NCBI GenBank assembly: GCA_012295275.1
Contig: CM022665.1
Location: 15,127,476 to 15,191,475, forward strand
DNA: 64,000 nt
Reading direction: 5' to 3'
DNA from: Chrysomallon squamiferum
Taxonomy: Eukaryota; Mollusca; Gastropoda; Neomphalida; Peltospiridae
Shown: positions 1 to 14,516 of the stretch, piece by piece
How the letters are laid out: every line of letters starts with the position of its first letter
Position numbering within the stretch: position 1 is the stretch's first letter
Made by a program: the position numbers and the translations under genes
Notes under the pieces: generated by a model
Databases searched by the model: none
Told to the model about the DNA's origin: nothing
The model's input: the letters and a program-made list of their open reading frames with translations, nothing else

Positions 1-1159
1 GCACCATTTCAAAGTGCAATCCAGCTATTGTTAATATATTATGAACAAAACCTTGATTAATCCGGGTACTGTTCCAGAACAAAAGAACAATTTATATAGT
101 AATTAGTTTTATCAAGACTGCCACAGAAGTTTACAAGTATGATCACTACTTAAACAATGACGGCAATTTGCATGTAGTTAGAATCCCATTTGAGATGAAA
201 TGATCATGCTTTTTTGAAGGATTAATAAAAAATGATGAAGTGCTTCTTGTAAATACCATGCACAGGTAGACAAACAAGATTATTATTAGTGTGTTTTGAT
301 AAGTAAGTAAATTCACTCATTTAGCTTTACTGTCAAAAGCATAAGTCTGCATAAATATATATGGCACACATTTTGCAATTTATGATAGGAAGACAGACAG
401 TATCTGGTATTTTAAAACATAGTGACCATTACAGGTATGAAAATTGTACAAAACCAACATTTCAGAAGAGAGGAATGAGTTAACTCTGAATGGATTCTCA
501 AAACACACACTGATGCAATGACCAAACTTGTGTACCCTGGCATTCTTAATATGATGAAACAAATTAATTTTTTTGCTGTGGCTACTTAAAGCAGACTTTT
601 ACAACCATGTCAAACCATGACAGATGAGTTTGCTTTGGAGAAAAATATGGGGGACCCCCCCAAAAAAAGAACCTCACAGTCATCAGTTACAGACTATTTC
701 TCAGCTGACATGTGTAATATAACATATTACAATTTCATATCATTTCAATCTTTATAAACCAGCACACATATATGTATGTGTGCACACAAATACATGCTCA
801 CACACACACACATAGTTTATGTCATAAGCATCATTTTGTTATCAATCCCATCTCCACAGCTTGTGTCACTGCAAAGATAAACCTAACTGAATAACAGTAC
901 TCATGAAAAATTCTGAATAAAGTACCTTCTTCAATCTGAGATTAAAAAAGTATTTCAAAGGTATTTTTAACATTCTTCCAATGCAGACATCAAATAAATT
1001 ATTTATGTAACTTCTTCCATCAAAATCTCAAATTAGAAAAAAAATGTATGATATTTATTAACTTCAAAGTCAATATTGCAATTCAATGTACACAGCCACA
1101 AAATGTTGATTGATACTAAGTCTTATGCTCTTGAAGCTTTTATTACAGAACTAATCTTT
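1..1159. other. non-coding flank, no gene recognised
   Basis: A/T-rich sequence with a short (CA)n run near 795-812. It holds the possible terminal exon border of the minus-strand gene at 935 and perhaps its 3' UTR. I see no other coding signal. Confidence 0.4.
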
Positions 1160-1343
1160 ATGGTAGAGCATTCAGTCAAGGTGCTATAGGTCACAGGATC
1201 AACCCCACTTAAAAGAATGAATGGTTTCTTGTTCCAGCCTATGCTTATCAACTGGTGAAACAAAGGCTTTTGTATTACTATTCTGTCTGTGGGAAGGTGG
1301 ATATAAATAATCCTTTGCAGCTAACATGAAAATGTAAAATGGT
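1160..1343 (+). mobile_element. tRNA-derived SINE, near full length
   Basis: The head contains an A-box-like TGGTAGAGCATTC and a B-box-like GGATCAACCCC. It is followed by the core GTTCCAGCCTATGC, an AACTGGT/AAAGGC block and the tail CTGTCTGTGGGAAGGTG with GATATAAATAATCCTTTGC. This order matches a SINE I remember as common in molluscs. Other copies of the same core in this window (16746, 18450 reversed, 54765) support a dispersed family. No clear target-site duplication was seen. Confidence 0.65.
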
Positions 1344-1421
1344 ATACTGGTATATCACCATTTTAAATTTTATGAACCCTGTGATGCTACTATAGCTTAA
1401 TACCTCAACTACAAAAATTAC

Positions 1422-4400
1422 CTCCAAACATCTGAGAAGGTGACTGAGAATGTGCCATCTGAAACATAAGAAAATATTTTTTTTATTGAAAAGTGAAAAA
1501 GAAACATTTACTACATAAATTACAGAAAAATGCAAAAAGATATGCATGAAGAAAGTACTCAAGTCAGAATTTTATGAAAGGTGAATGACCTCTACTAAGT
1601 TTTTGATACTGACTGCAGAAGCTAATTACCAAGCCAAAGTAAGCTGTTTTTACAAGTTAATATAGCCATGACAGTAAACTTACTTCAGTATTTAAGAATA
1701 TTAGTTTTTAAATATCCAGTTATTAATATTCATATGTTAAACTGACTCTGACATGCTGGATTAAATTACTATCTGGCATATTAGTTGTTTTTTGTTTTTT
1801 TAAATTTATTTAATGTCTTCTAGTTTTTATACTTTTTAATTTCAAAAGACAAAATTATGGAACAAGTATCATTATCACCTGTGATATACATCAATTATAT
1901 ATAAAATAAATTTGCCTGCTGTCAGTATACTCTCTACAATATTATTTCAATTTATTCAATACCCAAAAACAAAACAAAACCATTGAATTGTACTATATTT
2001 ATAATTTCAAGGATATATAAAATGGAAGAAATAGTTTTAAGATGCAATATATTAAAACCCTACCTCTTTTTCAGGCCTGAACACCGCTTGATTGAGGTAT
2101 TGACTTGTTTCACTGTCATCTTCACCTGACACATCAAAAAAGCCCTGGAATATTATTGTTCAATAAACATTATATAGGTCAAATGTTATAAGATCTTGCA
2201 ATACTTCCACAAACAAAACTTGGTGACAAACTATGGTGTGAATAGTATGTTCATTAGATTTTATTTTTTTTAAATCTAACTTTACACAGCTCACAGGCTA
2301 ATAGCTTTTATGAAACTGACTCATAAGCCATAAGGCCAATGTTAACACTGACAAAAACAATAATAAAATCTATATATTGTTATGCACTGATGATCAATTT
2401 GTGAGATACAGATCATACTGCACATTGTGCTATCAATAAATCTAAAATTTATATTAATGTAACACTTTATTATGAGCAATCATAGGTAACTTTATATATT
2501 ATTACAGTATGTGATTAATAAAACATCTGAAATCCATCTTAATAATGAAATTATGTATCTCACATTATTTTATACAAAGAACTTAACAGTAAAATATGTG
2601 GATTACATATTGTTTCAGGCACATTTAAATAATTTCAAACCAACTTAAAAAAAAAAAACACATCAAAAAATATGTAAATAATTTTTTTAAATACTTTATG
2701 ATCTAATTGTTTTGAAAAACATTCAGTGGCTACTATTTTTCGTGTGTGTAATATTTGTTCAAACATGCATATGTCAGATTATTTACAAATTACAAAAATA
2801 AGAAAAGAAAATTGGACAGATTAAACAAAGAAAGTAACCAACCATTTTTCTTGGTTTGTTCTGCTGTGGTAAACCAACCACTGGAATATTTTTACGAGCA
2901 CCAGCGGTCGGATCAGGAATGTTCTTTCGAGCGTTTATATTAAACCTGGTTAAAAAAATAATGATAATAAAAGAAATAAAAATTGCAACAAAATTAATTA
3001 AATGTAAAGCAAATAATAATAATAATATAATTTAAAAAAACTGCAAAAATAATTATTTTCATATTACTTACTGATTTCAAGAACAACATGTTTACACAAA
3101 ACACATTTGCCTCTGTCAACACTGAACAATATTTAGATTTTTATCAAAAACAAAAACATTTTGAATTTCTAAGTTAATGTTTCAAATTTGAATATTCTAG
3201 AATCTATAATACAGGCACATGGATTCATGAGATTTGAATGCCTAGAAGAAAATGGAAAAAAAGAAGAGCGAGAGAAAAGTAAAGGAATAAGAAAAAAACA
3301 TTTTTACTCATTTTTACTTTAAGATGATAATTATTTATAATCATTAACAATGTTTTACATGTTAATTAATCCTTAACTTAGAACATCCAGATTTCCAAAA
3401 CATAACATATATTACAAACAAAATTCCTTTTTTTTCTATTATAGTATGTGAGTATTTATGTGACAATAACAACAATACTAATAATAATAATAATAATAAC
3501 AACAATTTCTTCAGTTACAACTCACACTATATTAACAATATCATAATATTTATTATAATCATAATTTGGATACACTGTTTCTAAGCATAATTATGAAACA
3601 ATTCTGTAAATTACTGTCAAAAATTATTTATTTACTAAATTTACTAGATGTGAATTAATGGAGATAATGCTACAATAATAAAAACCATTATTACACAGAA
3701 TATAAGAAATAGTTTTCCGTTTTATATTTCTCTCCATAGACATAAGAAAAATTGCTAAATGTTACACATTTAAAAATGTACATACATTTTAAACATTTCA
3801 TATTATCTATGGTTTTTGCTTTTACCTTTAGTATTTAATGTAAGAAATGTTTTCCTTGTTCTGAATCAAGGTCTTTAGAATTTATCAGTGTATGTATCTA
3901 GAATGAGCACTTATTTTTGAAATCCATTAATCTAAAATGTATCCTCTTTTCATTAAAACATTAATATTTTCAAACCTGGAAGGAGATTTATATTAACATT
4001 TAACACAAGATCAACAAATTCATGGCTACCAATACAATCCAAAATATTTTAAATGCTTAATTTAAATTTAAAAGTTAAAGAGCTTAGGAATAAATGTAAT
4101 ACAAGACTATTTTTTGCCAACAAAGTTTTAATAAGAATGTGTGGTATTTTTTTTTTTTTTTTGGTTTGATCTGTTGTTGGAGCAGGTTACTAATACAGAT
4201 GAGATTATTCTCTATTTTGTATATAAGTAAACTTTTAACAAGGTACCATAAAATTCAAAAAATTATTCTCATAATATATACAAATTAGGAAAATGTATGT
4301 GATATATTTGTTTAAGAACACAGGTGTATGTGTGTGTGCACGCGCATGTGCACACATAAGCATCTGGTATTTTGCAGATTAAAAAAAACAATTTGAAAAA

Positions 4401-6556
4401 AAATCTTGTTATATATATTTGCAAAATTAAATGTGGAAATTGCACTCAACTAAGAATTTAATATTCAGTATAATTTCTTTTCATTAATAACTTAAATTTT
4501 ATTAAATGGTTGAAATAAATTAAAATAACTGTCACCAAAGCAGCAGTTCTAAGCAGTTTTATTTTCAAAAAATTTCCTTTCAGTAACACATTATAATAAA
4601 TAAAATACAATGTTAACAGTAACAGATAATAATTCTGTTTGTTTGAATAACAATTAAATTAAAACAACATTAATATGTGCAAGTTACAATTAAATAAAGA
4701 TTGAAGCTATTTCCTTTTTCAAGTCTTTTTTAATTCATTAAAATAATATTTTATTATTATTATTGTGTTTATTTAAAATATTCATTAATCATCTTATTAA
4801 TTCAGGCTGTCAGTTTATTAATTTCTTACAATTTGCACTTGATATTACTATTATTAGATGCTGGAAATGATAAATGAGAGGAACTTTTTCTTAGTAACAG
4901 GTTTGAAATAAATTAACAACAATGAAAACTATTTAAATTGTATAGTAATTTATACTTAGTTAGATTGAGTATGTTTCTTATCATTTTAAAATTTTTATTT
5001 AAAAAATGAACTTTTCACAACTTTTTTCTTTATAAAAACTGAAGTCACAAATAATTTGATACAAGAAAAAAAAATATATATATATTTAAAAACCAAGTAA
5101 TTAAAATATTAGTGTATAAGTAATGTATAAACACAGTTATTGGGTCATTCCATGTCGAATCACACAATGGGTTAAACCCGACCATCTCAGATTGATTTTT
5201 ATCAAACTTGGTATACTTGTTGACTGGGATCCCACAGCACCAAATCTGAAATTTTAGCCCAATCGGATCAGTGGTGTGGGAGATAAGGCCATTTGGTGCT
5301 GTGGGATCCCAGTCAACAAATATACCAAGTTGTATAAAAATCTGAGACGGTGGGGTTTAAATTTCTTTTTTGGGGGGGTGATTTGACATGGAATGACCCT
5401 ATTACTTGTTTTTTTTCTTCCATCCAAAGCAGTTCATATCATGAATGCATTACCTTTACATTTAATAATCATTAAATTAGACTAAGTTACACTCCTGATC
5501 TTTTATAAATAATAATCTAAATCATATTTAATTAAAAAAAAAATTCAATTTTCATTCTCATTTTTCTTTTTCTTTTAAAGCTAACAATGAATTAAGAACA
5601 TTTGGTGTAGTTTGCACACCATAATGCTTAGCAGTGAACTGATATAATTATATGTAATTAATGTTAATTGTTACATATAATAAAAGAACACACTATTAAT
5701 TAACTTTATTGATCCATGCATTGAAATCTGGAAGTGAAAATCTCTACAAGAACAAAAAAAACACAAGAAATATGACATAAAATAAAATAAATTTGAAAAA
5801 TGAAAACAAAAAAAAAAGAACATCAAATACTTCACTGTAAGGATCATGACTACACACAAAACTTCTTATATATTCTTTAATTAAATTTTAAATACTTTAT
5901 AAATCGTTGATATTTTTACTAATTTTCTCCTTTTCTCCTCAAAATGTCCTGTAAACTATCCTAAGATATGTAAGTAAGCTGAAATTAACATTATTTCCTT
6001 ATTTTTATTTAAAAGATAGCAAAATGAACCCAGTAACGAACATTTTAAACAATGCTGACCTATACATATATATATATATATATATATTTGTTCAAAGTGT
6101 GAAGAAATGAAAATTTTTAACATCATGCAAAATAAATCAACTCATAATTAACATTAATCAATAACTAGGAAATGTAGCAAATAATTGAAACTAAGTTTCT
6201 CAATCATTTTAATTCAATTGCAATATTGCAAATATCTCTGTCTGAGAGAAATAACAAAATTTATCGAAGTATTATAATTAATTATTTTTAACCAATGATA
6301 AATTCAATTTATTTGGGAATGAATTTACCATTAAGAAATCTTTTAAGAACATAAAATGTGAAAAAAAAAAAATAAAATAATAATAATAACCCACACACAC
6401 ACACAAAAAGAAGAAGAAACAAAAAATTTGTTTTTAATAAGTTAGGAAATAAATTTCTTATAATTACTGAATAATAACAAATAAACAATTTACAAAAAGG
6501 AATTCCATGCTGGCCACAATATACAGTTTTTACTAATCAATGAAATATTTTTTGAA

Positions 6557-6594
<38 letters not shown>

Positions 6595-6620
6595 TCATTT
6601 TTTTAAACCTTAAAAGAATC

Positions 6621-6654
<34 letters not shown>

Positions 6655-8259
6655 AATAATAAATAAATAAATAAATATAATATTAATAGTAATAATAATA
6701 ATAATATAAAAACATTCAAAACAAAATAAAATTTTGAGGGCTTGTTTTGTTGTTGTTTAATGACTTCTAGGAAATATTTTTAGGGAAGAAAAAAGATGAT
6801 TGTTTTTAAAAATCAAGTGTTTGTCATGATCCTATCAGAGTTACAAGCATGCGAATTCCCAAAAAGACGTGCAGTAGGGTGGGTCATCATTAAACTTGAT
6901 ACTTACTGAACATTCCAAAACTGATCTGACCCAAACCTTCTGTCGCAAACAGAAACAATGGAGTTAATTTTACATTCTAACATTATTATTTGTATTACTA
7001 GAAAGTAATCAGTATGGCCTACTTGACAAAATAAATATGACATCAGTACATGAGGTAAAGTTGAAGGTAGAAACTGTATACAAAAACTGTTCATACTATG
7101 TACACCATACAATTACTAACACGCTATTAACACAACTGTTTTGCAAATTCTTTCTTGTTTATGTTGATCGTTACAAAAATTAGGCTTTGAAATTTATTTG
7201 ACAATAATTTCTAAATTAGATTATTTTTAGTTCAAAGTAAAATATTTTTAGTATTGGTTGTTATTAACCAGCAAGGTTTTGTTGTATATTTTAAATATTT
7301 TAGAATGGTTGATTTTTTTCTTTTTATGAATATAGATATTATTTAACTTTTAATAATTCTGTAATGTCTTGATTAAAAAATTTTCACTAACAAAAATGTA
7401 TTATTATTATTATTCTTAAAAACTTTTGAATTAGTAAATAATTATAAAATCTTAATGTCATCTTAATACTTTTAATATTTATTGCAAAGAATGACATAGT
7501 TCTAAATATTTCCCACCAACCTATATTTTAAAACATAATGAAACAAAAAATTTAAATGTTTATTCAAGGGTTAGGAATATTGTTCTGGTTTTAAACATTA
7601 TTTTGCTTAATACTGGTGAAAAGGTTTTATCTGTATTAAAAACATAATAAATAAGTAAAAAAGCAAAACAACATTTCATCTATGTATAATATTCGTGAAG
7701 CAACATGTGCTAATATATCAAAAATAAATAAAGATCAAAAACATTTTATTGATCAACCCTACTTTAATCATATTTTTACATTCCACAAACTCAATTAAAG
7801 TTTTGTAACTAGAGCAAAAATATTACATATGCCACCGATTTTTTTACTGTCAAATATTTAAGGTAGTGATGACCACCATTAAACTGACATATTTGTCAAA
7901 AATAATAAAAAGAAATTAAGCTTTGTCTACACAAACAAGAGAAGTCAGTTTTAACAGTTTGTTCCTGATAATCAAAAATCTGGTTGAAGTATAATTTAAA
8001 TATTAATCATAAATGGATACCTTATAATCCAGTCAAATTATTTGGGTCATAAATGATGATAACCTACCAATCAAAAATAAAAATGTTCAGGAAGGAAACT
8101 ACTAAAACTGACACCCACAAAAAGGAATATGAAAATGTTTTTTTGTAATAAAAATAAATACAATATAAAATGTGAATAATACACTGACTGTGAATTGTTA
8201 TTAGTTGTTCCAGCACCAACACCAGTCATGCTGTCCAATTGCGGCGTTCTAAATGCCAT
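1422..8259 (-). CDS. unrecognised small multi-exon gene, about 110 residues
   Basis: I do not recognise this gene. Coding exons on the minus strand, in order, are 8259-8189 (start codon at 8257-8259), 6939-6907, 2945-2843, 2144-2064 and 1458-1422. All are bounded by AG acceptors and GT donors, and their phases chain without a stop (2, 2, 0, 0, 1). A last exon beginning at 935 would add a stop after one codon. The predicted product is hydrophilic, with no signal peptide or membrane segment. It begins MAFRTPQLDS, contains the near-repeat ARKNIPDPTAG/ARKNIPVVG, an acidic stretch GEDDSE and a tail ending near SPSQMFG. The donor after 2843 (GTTGGT) is weak. A further acceptor/donor pair at about 3115-3066 encloses 50 nt that do not fit the frame, so it may be an alternative or false exon. 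Exons of a larger transcript could have been missed. Confidence 0.5.
5142..5399. mobile_element. fold-back MITE with about 105-bp inverted arms
   Basis: The element begins GGGTCATTCCATGTC and ends with its inverse GACATGGAATGACCC. The arms can be followed inward for about 105 bp to a shared GACTGGGATCCCACAGCACC, leaving a small loop. Directly flanking both ends is TATT (5138-5141 and 5400-5403), which is a target-site duplication. There is no coding capacity, so it is non-autonomous. It lies in the large third intron of the small minus-strand gene. The superfamily is not assigned. Confidence 0.85.
6562..6652. repeat. (TA)n tract followed by a poly-A run
   Basis: An alternating T/A tract of nearly 30 bp and, after a short spacer, an A run of nearly 30 bp, followed by AATA/ATA-rich simple sequence. 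It is intronic to the small minus-strand gene. Confidence 0.9.
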
Positions 8260-9236
8260 CAAGTTTTGCTGAGCACTTTATCCTAGAATAGAAACAAATT
8301 GGCTACATTTTGTTTTCTTCTTTTAGAATAGCTTCATTAAAATTTTGACAGCATTGAAAATAATATATATATTTAAGTTAATCAATAATTAATACATAAT
8401 TCAGAATAGTTACTTCTGATTTTATAGCTTATTCACTGCTTTAAAATTGGGTTTGAAGAAAATAATTTTGTTAAATATGTGTATCATACAATTTGTCAGA
8501 AGATATGTAGCTATGTTTTCAGGATATACAAGACTGTTTTATAATACATGTACAACCAAATACCACTCATATTACTTGTAAGTTGTATATAATTATGATG
8601 TAACAGTTGTTTAAAAAAAAAAAAAATGTATTCTGTGACTCAAGGGTTTATATATTTATATTTAAGATTTAAAATGCAATTCCACATAATTTCTCTAAGT
8701 GAATAATTGATTCATCAAATACTGTTTTATTTTTAAACGATTTTATAAAAGATTTAAAACATATTCCTTTTTACAATCGATAGTCTCAGAGAAACAAAAT
8801 AAGCTCATTTTGGTGCCTAATCATCTGACAGAATCTAAAAATTTTGCTTAAAAGTTAAAAGCTTACGAATCATTGAAGACGATCATCTACGTAAAAAAGG
8901 GGATTCATTGTTCTAAACACTTTATTTCAATAGAAAACAAAATTTTGTAACTCTATTGTTTGTTATTTCTTAAAGTTGAAGAAATCAATTCAGATTATAA
9001 CTAAACTATATAAAAATCACAAATCTTAACAAATTTGAAGCATCAGGCAAAAGAAAGAAAAGGAAATATTTCAATACAGCGAGGGGAAAAAAAATGGGAA
9101 AATGAATTACCGGCCTTGACCTTGTAATATCAAATGCGCAATATGCCATATATTCTTGCCATCATAACACCCGAAAACCACAATTTTAAAACATATAATT
9201 GACCTAAATTTTCCAGAGTAATTAATTTTCCATTAC

Positions 9237-9420
9237 CTCAATAATGAAGATGCTTTTTGTGTCATTTCACACATCATTTCATGACTGAGCTCTTTTTTGG
9301 AACTCTTCTTGAAACGAAAACACAACAAAGTGCTTTCTACTCTGACATCTGGCGGTAAAATTAAGCGGAGATAACTTCGCTCAATACGAACGAGTCTGAA
9401 TGGTCTTTTACAATGTTTAA
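9237..9420 (-). other. probable 5' UTR exon and promoter side of the small minus-strand gene
   Basis: On the minus strand a strong donor (GAG|GTAATG, exon end 9237) follows a stretch that is less A/T-rich than its surroundings. The next acceptor, at 8283, opens the exon carrying the start codon. A short open frame starting at the ATG near 9276 runs to the donor, but it does not continue in the next exon (stops follow), so I treat this exon as untranslated. The transcription start is not visible; it probably lies near 9400. Confidence 0.4.
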
Positions 9421-11006
9421 TCCAGTCAGTTCATTTATTAAACACTATTTACCCAAGCAATAGTAACATTCAAAACAATATTAACAGATACAAATAAATA
9501 TCTATGTCATTTTTAAATATTCTTTTACAAAAAATAAAAAGTAGTGTTTTTACACAGACGTATATATGCGTAATCGCAGAGAAATGAGTTCTACTGAGGC
9601 ATACATTTCCATTTCACATTACAGCAGCGCATGTTCTTTTAAAACATCAGTTAATTTCAATCAAAAGTCGTTATATGTTAATTAAAATAATTTATTATCA
9701 TTATCCAGAAAGCGAAAGTTGTCCATAATATTAAATGGTTTTTCAATTTTCCAGAAAGAAGAAAAAAATAACCACCTGAGAAATAATAAATAAATAAAGT
9801 GAAACATTATATAAATGATACTGCATATATAAATATTATAAATGATAATTACGTATACAGAGAAAGCGATTAATTTGATCCCTTCGTAACTTTCCGACGT
9901 TTTTCTCCGAAAGATTTCCCAGTAAACGTACTATTACGGAAATACACGATGTGATGGCTAAACAGTATAATATTTACTATGATGGAATGATCTGTGATCA
10001 ATGACTAAATGAAATGACCAACGTCACACCTTTAACATTATTTAACATTGTCCACAATATATCGTCTGAAAGACTGTTACTTCCACTTTTGTCAGAGGTA
10101 GTTGTTTAACTACTATTTATTTTCGTGTAATGCTATCGCATATATGGACGCATGAACTATTTTAGTATTTAACTATTTATTTTATAATCGTCAGTTGTTT
10201 TTTTTTTTTTTTTTTTTTTCTTATTCACAGTTACTGATGAGTGGAAAAAAGATATAATAAATAAATAATGAAATAATACAAAAACAACTATATTTTATAC
10301 AAGAACGCAAAGTTGCTTTTTGATATTTAATTACATTACATTATATTATAGTGCATTATATAAATGCAGTATAATTCATAACATAAACCACTTCCATTGA
10401 TAAATGTTTTCACAGCTTAGTGATTAAAGCACTTACTTGAGGTGTCTTTATTTCCAGAATCAACACTCATTAGTCATGATCAGATTATTCATTATTCCAG
10501 TCTGTTCCACTATGGCTTTATGAGGCAGTAATATATTTTTTCCCTGTATATAACCCTTCTCAAGACAAAAGTAGCATGTTTTCTCTGGAATTGTGATAAA
10601 ATAAAATTACATTTGACAATAACTGTAATACAGCAATATTTTTGTGGTGTATTTAAACATAAACACACTCTGTGTTTACAATAATGAAGAAAAATGATTT
10701 TTTTGTTTTTTGTCATTTATTACTTACAAAAATTGTAATGCACTGTTTCATGCAGAACAAGCTAAAATGTCATATAAACTGACATTCACAAGACAGATTT
10801 ATTTTATCTCAAACTCTTTTGTTTTTCATAATTTATTTTCCAAATTCAGTATATGATAGGTTTTCATTAAATGATTAAATCTTAAAATATAATTTTAATA
10901 AATACATTTTGATTTTGTTGATATTTTAAATAATAATGTGATATTTAAGACTATTTAAAAAACAACAACAGAAAAAAAAAAAATTTTTTTTAATAGTAAT
11001 AACAAC
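9421..11006. promoter_or_regulatory. head-to-head intergenic region
   Basis: About 1.6 kb separate the 5' end of the small minus-strand gene from the first recognised coding exon of the vinculin-like gene on the plus strand. Both promoters must lie here or nearby. No TATA, initiator or CpG-island signal stands out against the A/T-rich background. An untranslated first exon of the plus-strand gene is likely in this interval, but I could not place it. Confidence 0.35.
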
Positions 11007-12563
11007 ATGATAAATAAAAATTGCCTTTTTATAATTGAAAGTTTTGAAATAAAAATTCATGTTAAATCTTTCCAGTCATGCCTACTGTGGATTCTTGAGA
11101 GAATTATTAGTACATCAGAAGATGAATTTTATCTCTCAACAACTCTTCAGGTAGAAGAATGTATAAATCAGATTATTAAAAAAGCAAATGATATCATTTA
11201 TCAGACACAGAAGCATGTTGAGGCATCACAGCCACAGGACTGGGTAAGTTCACAAAAAGGTCAGTTAGTTATAGATGGGAGCATTTATAGTTGATTCTTT
11301 GACCATTAACCTCAGGCATTACAGAGCTCAAGATCAGTTCTCCTCAGTGCTTTTATGGAATCAGTATCACTCAATCAGTATCACATGACAAACATAATAA
11401 TGTTGGGATAAATGCTTTCCTTTCATTGGGAAGGTGTATGTATAAAATCAATTTCTGCTAACTGAAAATGTTTCGTCTGTTGCATAATACCATTCCATCA
11501 TAGAATCAAAAAAGCAATTAAGCATAATTAAATAAAATATTTAATTTTTACTTTGAGTTAGTGTAACTGACAAAGATAAGTCTTGTTTAAATGAAAAAAT
11601 AAATAATTTATGTATAATTTCATGTAAGACTCATCTAAATAAGACATTATTGTGTGTATCCATGGTTCAACATAGAATTTGTCTGAACCAGTGTTTCTCA
11701 CCCTTTTTTGTTCCATGTCCCACTTCAGTTTTCAAAAGACAAATCTGTATGCCCCACCATGATTGGCAACAATACAACATATACTAAATATGTGTTGAAA
11801 GCAGCACAGAATTAGTCAAGGGCTTGTCTTACTAGCTGACTGATTGATAAAGGTGTGATGAAGTAGTTTTTAGTTATGAGACTATGAGGCATCAGTCACA
11901 ACTTCAAATTTAAGAAAAGTTGGAAGTGCAAAGCTATGAAAGTGATTGTGTATTCATTTATTAATTCTGAATCCTCATCCAACACCAAAATATTGCCATC
12001 TACACTCCACCTTGAAAATAATAAAACATTAAGATACCAGTGAACAATTTATCTGGGTGTTAACCTAAACAAAAAAATACCCATATTGTTTTGTAATTTA
12101 CAATTATGTTCATTAAAATAAACTTTCAGATTTTAAACATTATTTATTTATTGTTTGTTATGGTTATTGTATTTACATATTTGTCTTTAGAAGTCTTATT
12201 TTTTTAAATTTAATTTAATCTATTTATGTATTATTATTTTTTTTTTTTCTATTTGTTTGTTTACAGTTATTTATAAATGGAATGAAAAAGCATTGTGCAA
12301 ATTTGAGGCAGGCAGTATCAGAACTTGCTGAAATCAAACACTGTTTACAAAATACATTTGAATTAAATGTAAACTGGGGGATATCTGAGGCTGCAACCAA
12401 TGTGTGTTTAGCTGTGTGGAAGGTCAGTGTTCATTAAATATACACATTTATCTTCATAATTTATGTTTATTATATATGCATTATATCCATTGTTTATGTT
12501 ATATACATAATTTATATAATCTCTGATGGCCTTTTGAGTATATGTGTGTCCCTGTCTCTTTCT

Positions 12564-12613
<50 letters not shown>

Positions 12614-13799
12614 ATTTATTTATTTATTTTTTTTAAAATTATTTTTGTCTGTATCCACTAATTTCTATTAATGTTTTTTTCTATACCAGTCTCTCTAGTT
12701 TTAATGTTCAGATTTATTTGTAACATTGTTTCTCAGCACTAGTTTCTTTTATCTTAGATTTTCTGTGTCTATGAGGAGCTGACTTTAAAAAAGGTTACAT
12801 CAGCTATTGAAAAAATTAAAGAAACTTTAGTTAAGATTCAAAAACTCTCATCACAGAAAGAGTATTTGAACAGCATAGAGGTAACTATTAATATTATTTA
12901 ATTTTTTTTTAATAAAATATTATAAATGAAAAGATTCTGTTCAATCCAAAAATAAAATGAACAAATGTGTAATGGTGGTAGAAGCAAATAAGCAAACATA
13001 TTAAATGAGGGGTCTTTGAAGGATTAGTGTGAGTATGGGTATAAAGACCATTGAATTAACTTGTAATTCAGTGTATTTGGAGGATACATCTGTGTATTTT
13101 AACCAGAACAAAAAGATATAAAAGCAGGCAGAATAGTATATATTATGCATTTTAAAGTAGTAGTCTGGTTTTATTTTATCTTGTAGAGTGTAGAGATTAG
13201 AATAATTTAAAGTAGCTGTGTTACATAAATATTCATAGGTGCTGAATACTTGGGTGTATATGGAATCAGAATACAAAATAATATGTAAAACAAGCATAAA
13301 TAATGTACAGTATGCTTTTTAAAAAAACAGTTTGGTTTTATTTTATCTTGTAGAGTCTGGAACAGTCTAAAGTGATTTTGGTACATGTGTGCGAAGATTA
13401 TTATACAGATCTGTTGGACATATCTTTGAAGGAAACTATAGTCCAGGCTCTTTTTAAAATTAAAAAATTAGTTTCTCGTTTGGTAACAATTCTTGAAACA
13501 GAGTGGACTGAAAATGAATATGCATGGAATAAGGTTTGTTTTTCAGAATATTGTAATTTTATGGATTGAAGTGTGCTGTTGATTTAATGTGGGTATGTGA
13601 TTTTTTTTGTTGAGTGATTGTGTGTGTGTGTGTGTGTGTTGCTGATTAAATAATTAAAAAACTAATAGTAAAACTGATCATACAAAATAAATGTACAATT
13701 AACAAAAAAGTATATCTATTTTTATTTATCATGTTGCTGAAGATAAAATATGCATTTGTTTTTGTTCATATAATTAGCTGATATTCAATTTATACTGTG

Positions 13800-13844
<45 letters not shown>

Positions 13845-14475
13845 TGTGTGTGCACGTGTGTTTGATTGTTTATAAGAAAATGTAATAGTTATTATTATTA
13901 TTAAAAAAAGAGAGAGAAAAACATTTCTAAAAATATTAAAAACTAAAGATACATTACAAGAGTACAAATTCTGTTAAATCTAAATAAAATAAAACATTTC
14001 TGAGAAGTAAAATTAAATAACTACACAGAAAAAAACAAATTTTTGTTTACTTCCCTTCTTGCTGTCTTTTCTTCCTGCACAAAATGTTTTAATTTTATAA
14101 ACATATAATTTTAAAAGTTTTCATACACTAAAGGAGTTTAAAGATATAGATGTATCACGATTAAGTATCTGCCAGTCATTTGTTAATTTGTAATGAAATA
14201 AAAAAACCCCACTATTTATAGATCTGACCTGTCAGTGATATGAATGAATTAGTCCTTTGTCAAGGGCTACAACGTCAGTGTTTATTAATGTTTTGATAGT
14301 AAATAAAGATATATGCATGTTTGTATATATTTTGTGTTTTTCACAAAATAAAATAAATTATCATTAAAATTCTGGTTCTTGTTGAACCTTTATTTCTGGC
14401 AGAGTGTGTATCTATATTCTGATCTAGAGTAATTAAAAATAACAAATTTTATTTTTTAATTTTATTTTTGTTTAT

Positions 14476-14516
<41 letters not shown>

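Noticed and set aside
3066-3115. 50-nt exon-like segment on the minus strand with a Cys-x-x-Cys frame (GKCVLCKH)
   Set aside because: It has good acceptor and donor signals, but no frame through it is compatible with the flanking exons, so I left it out of the gene model.
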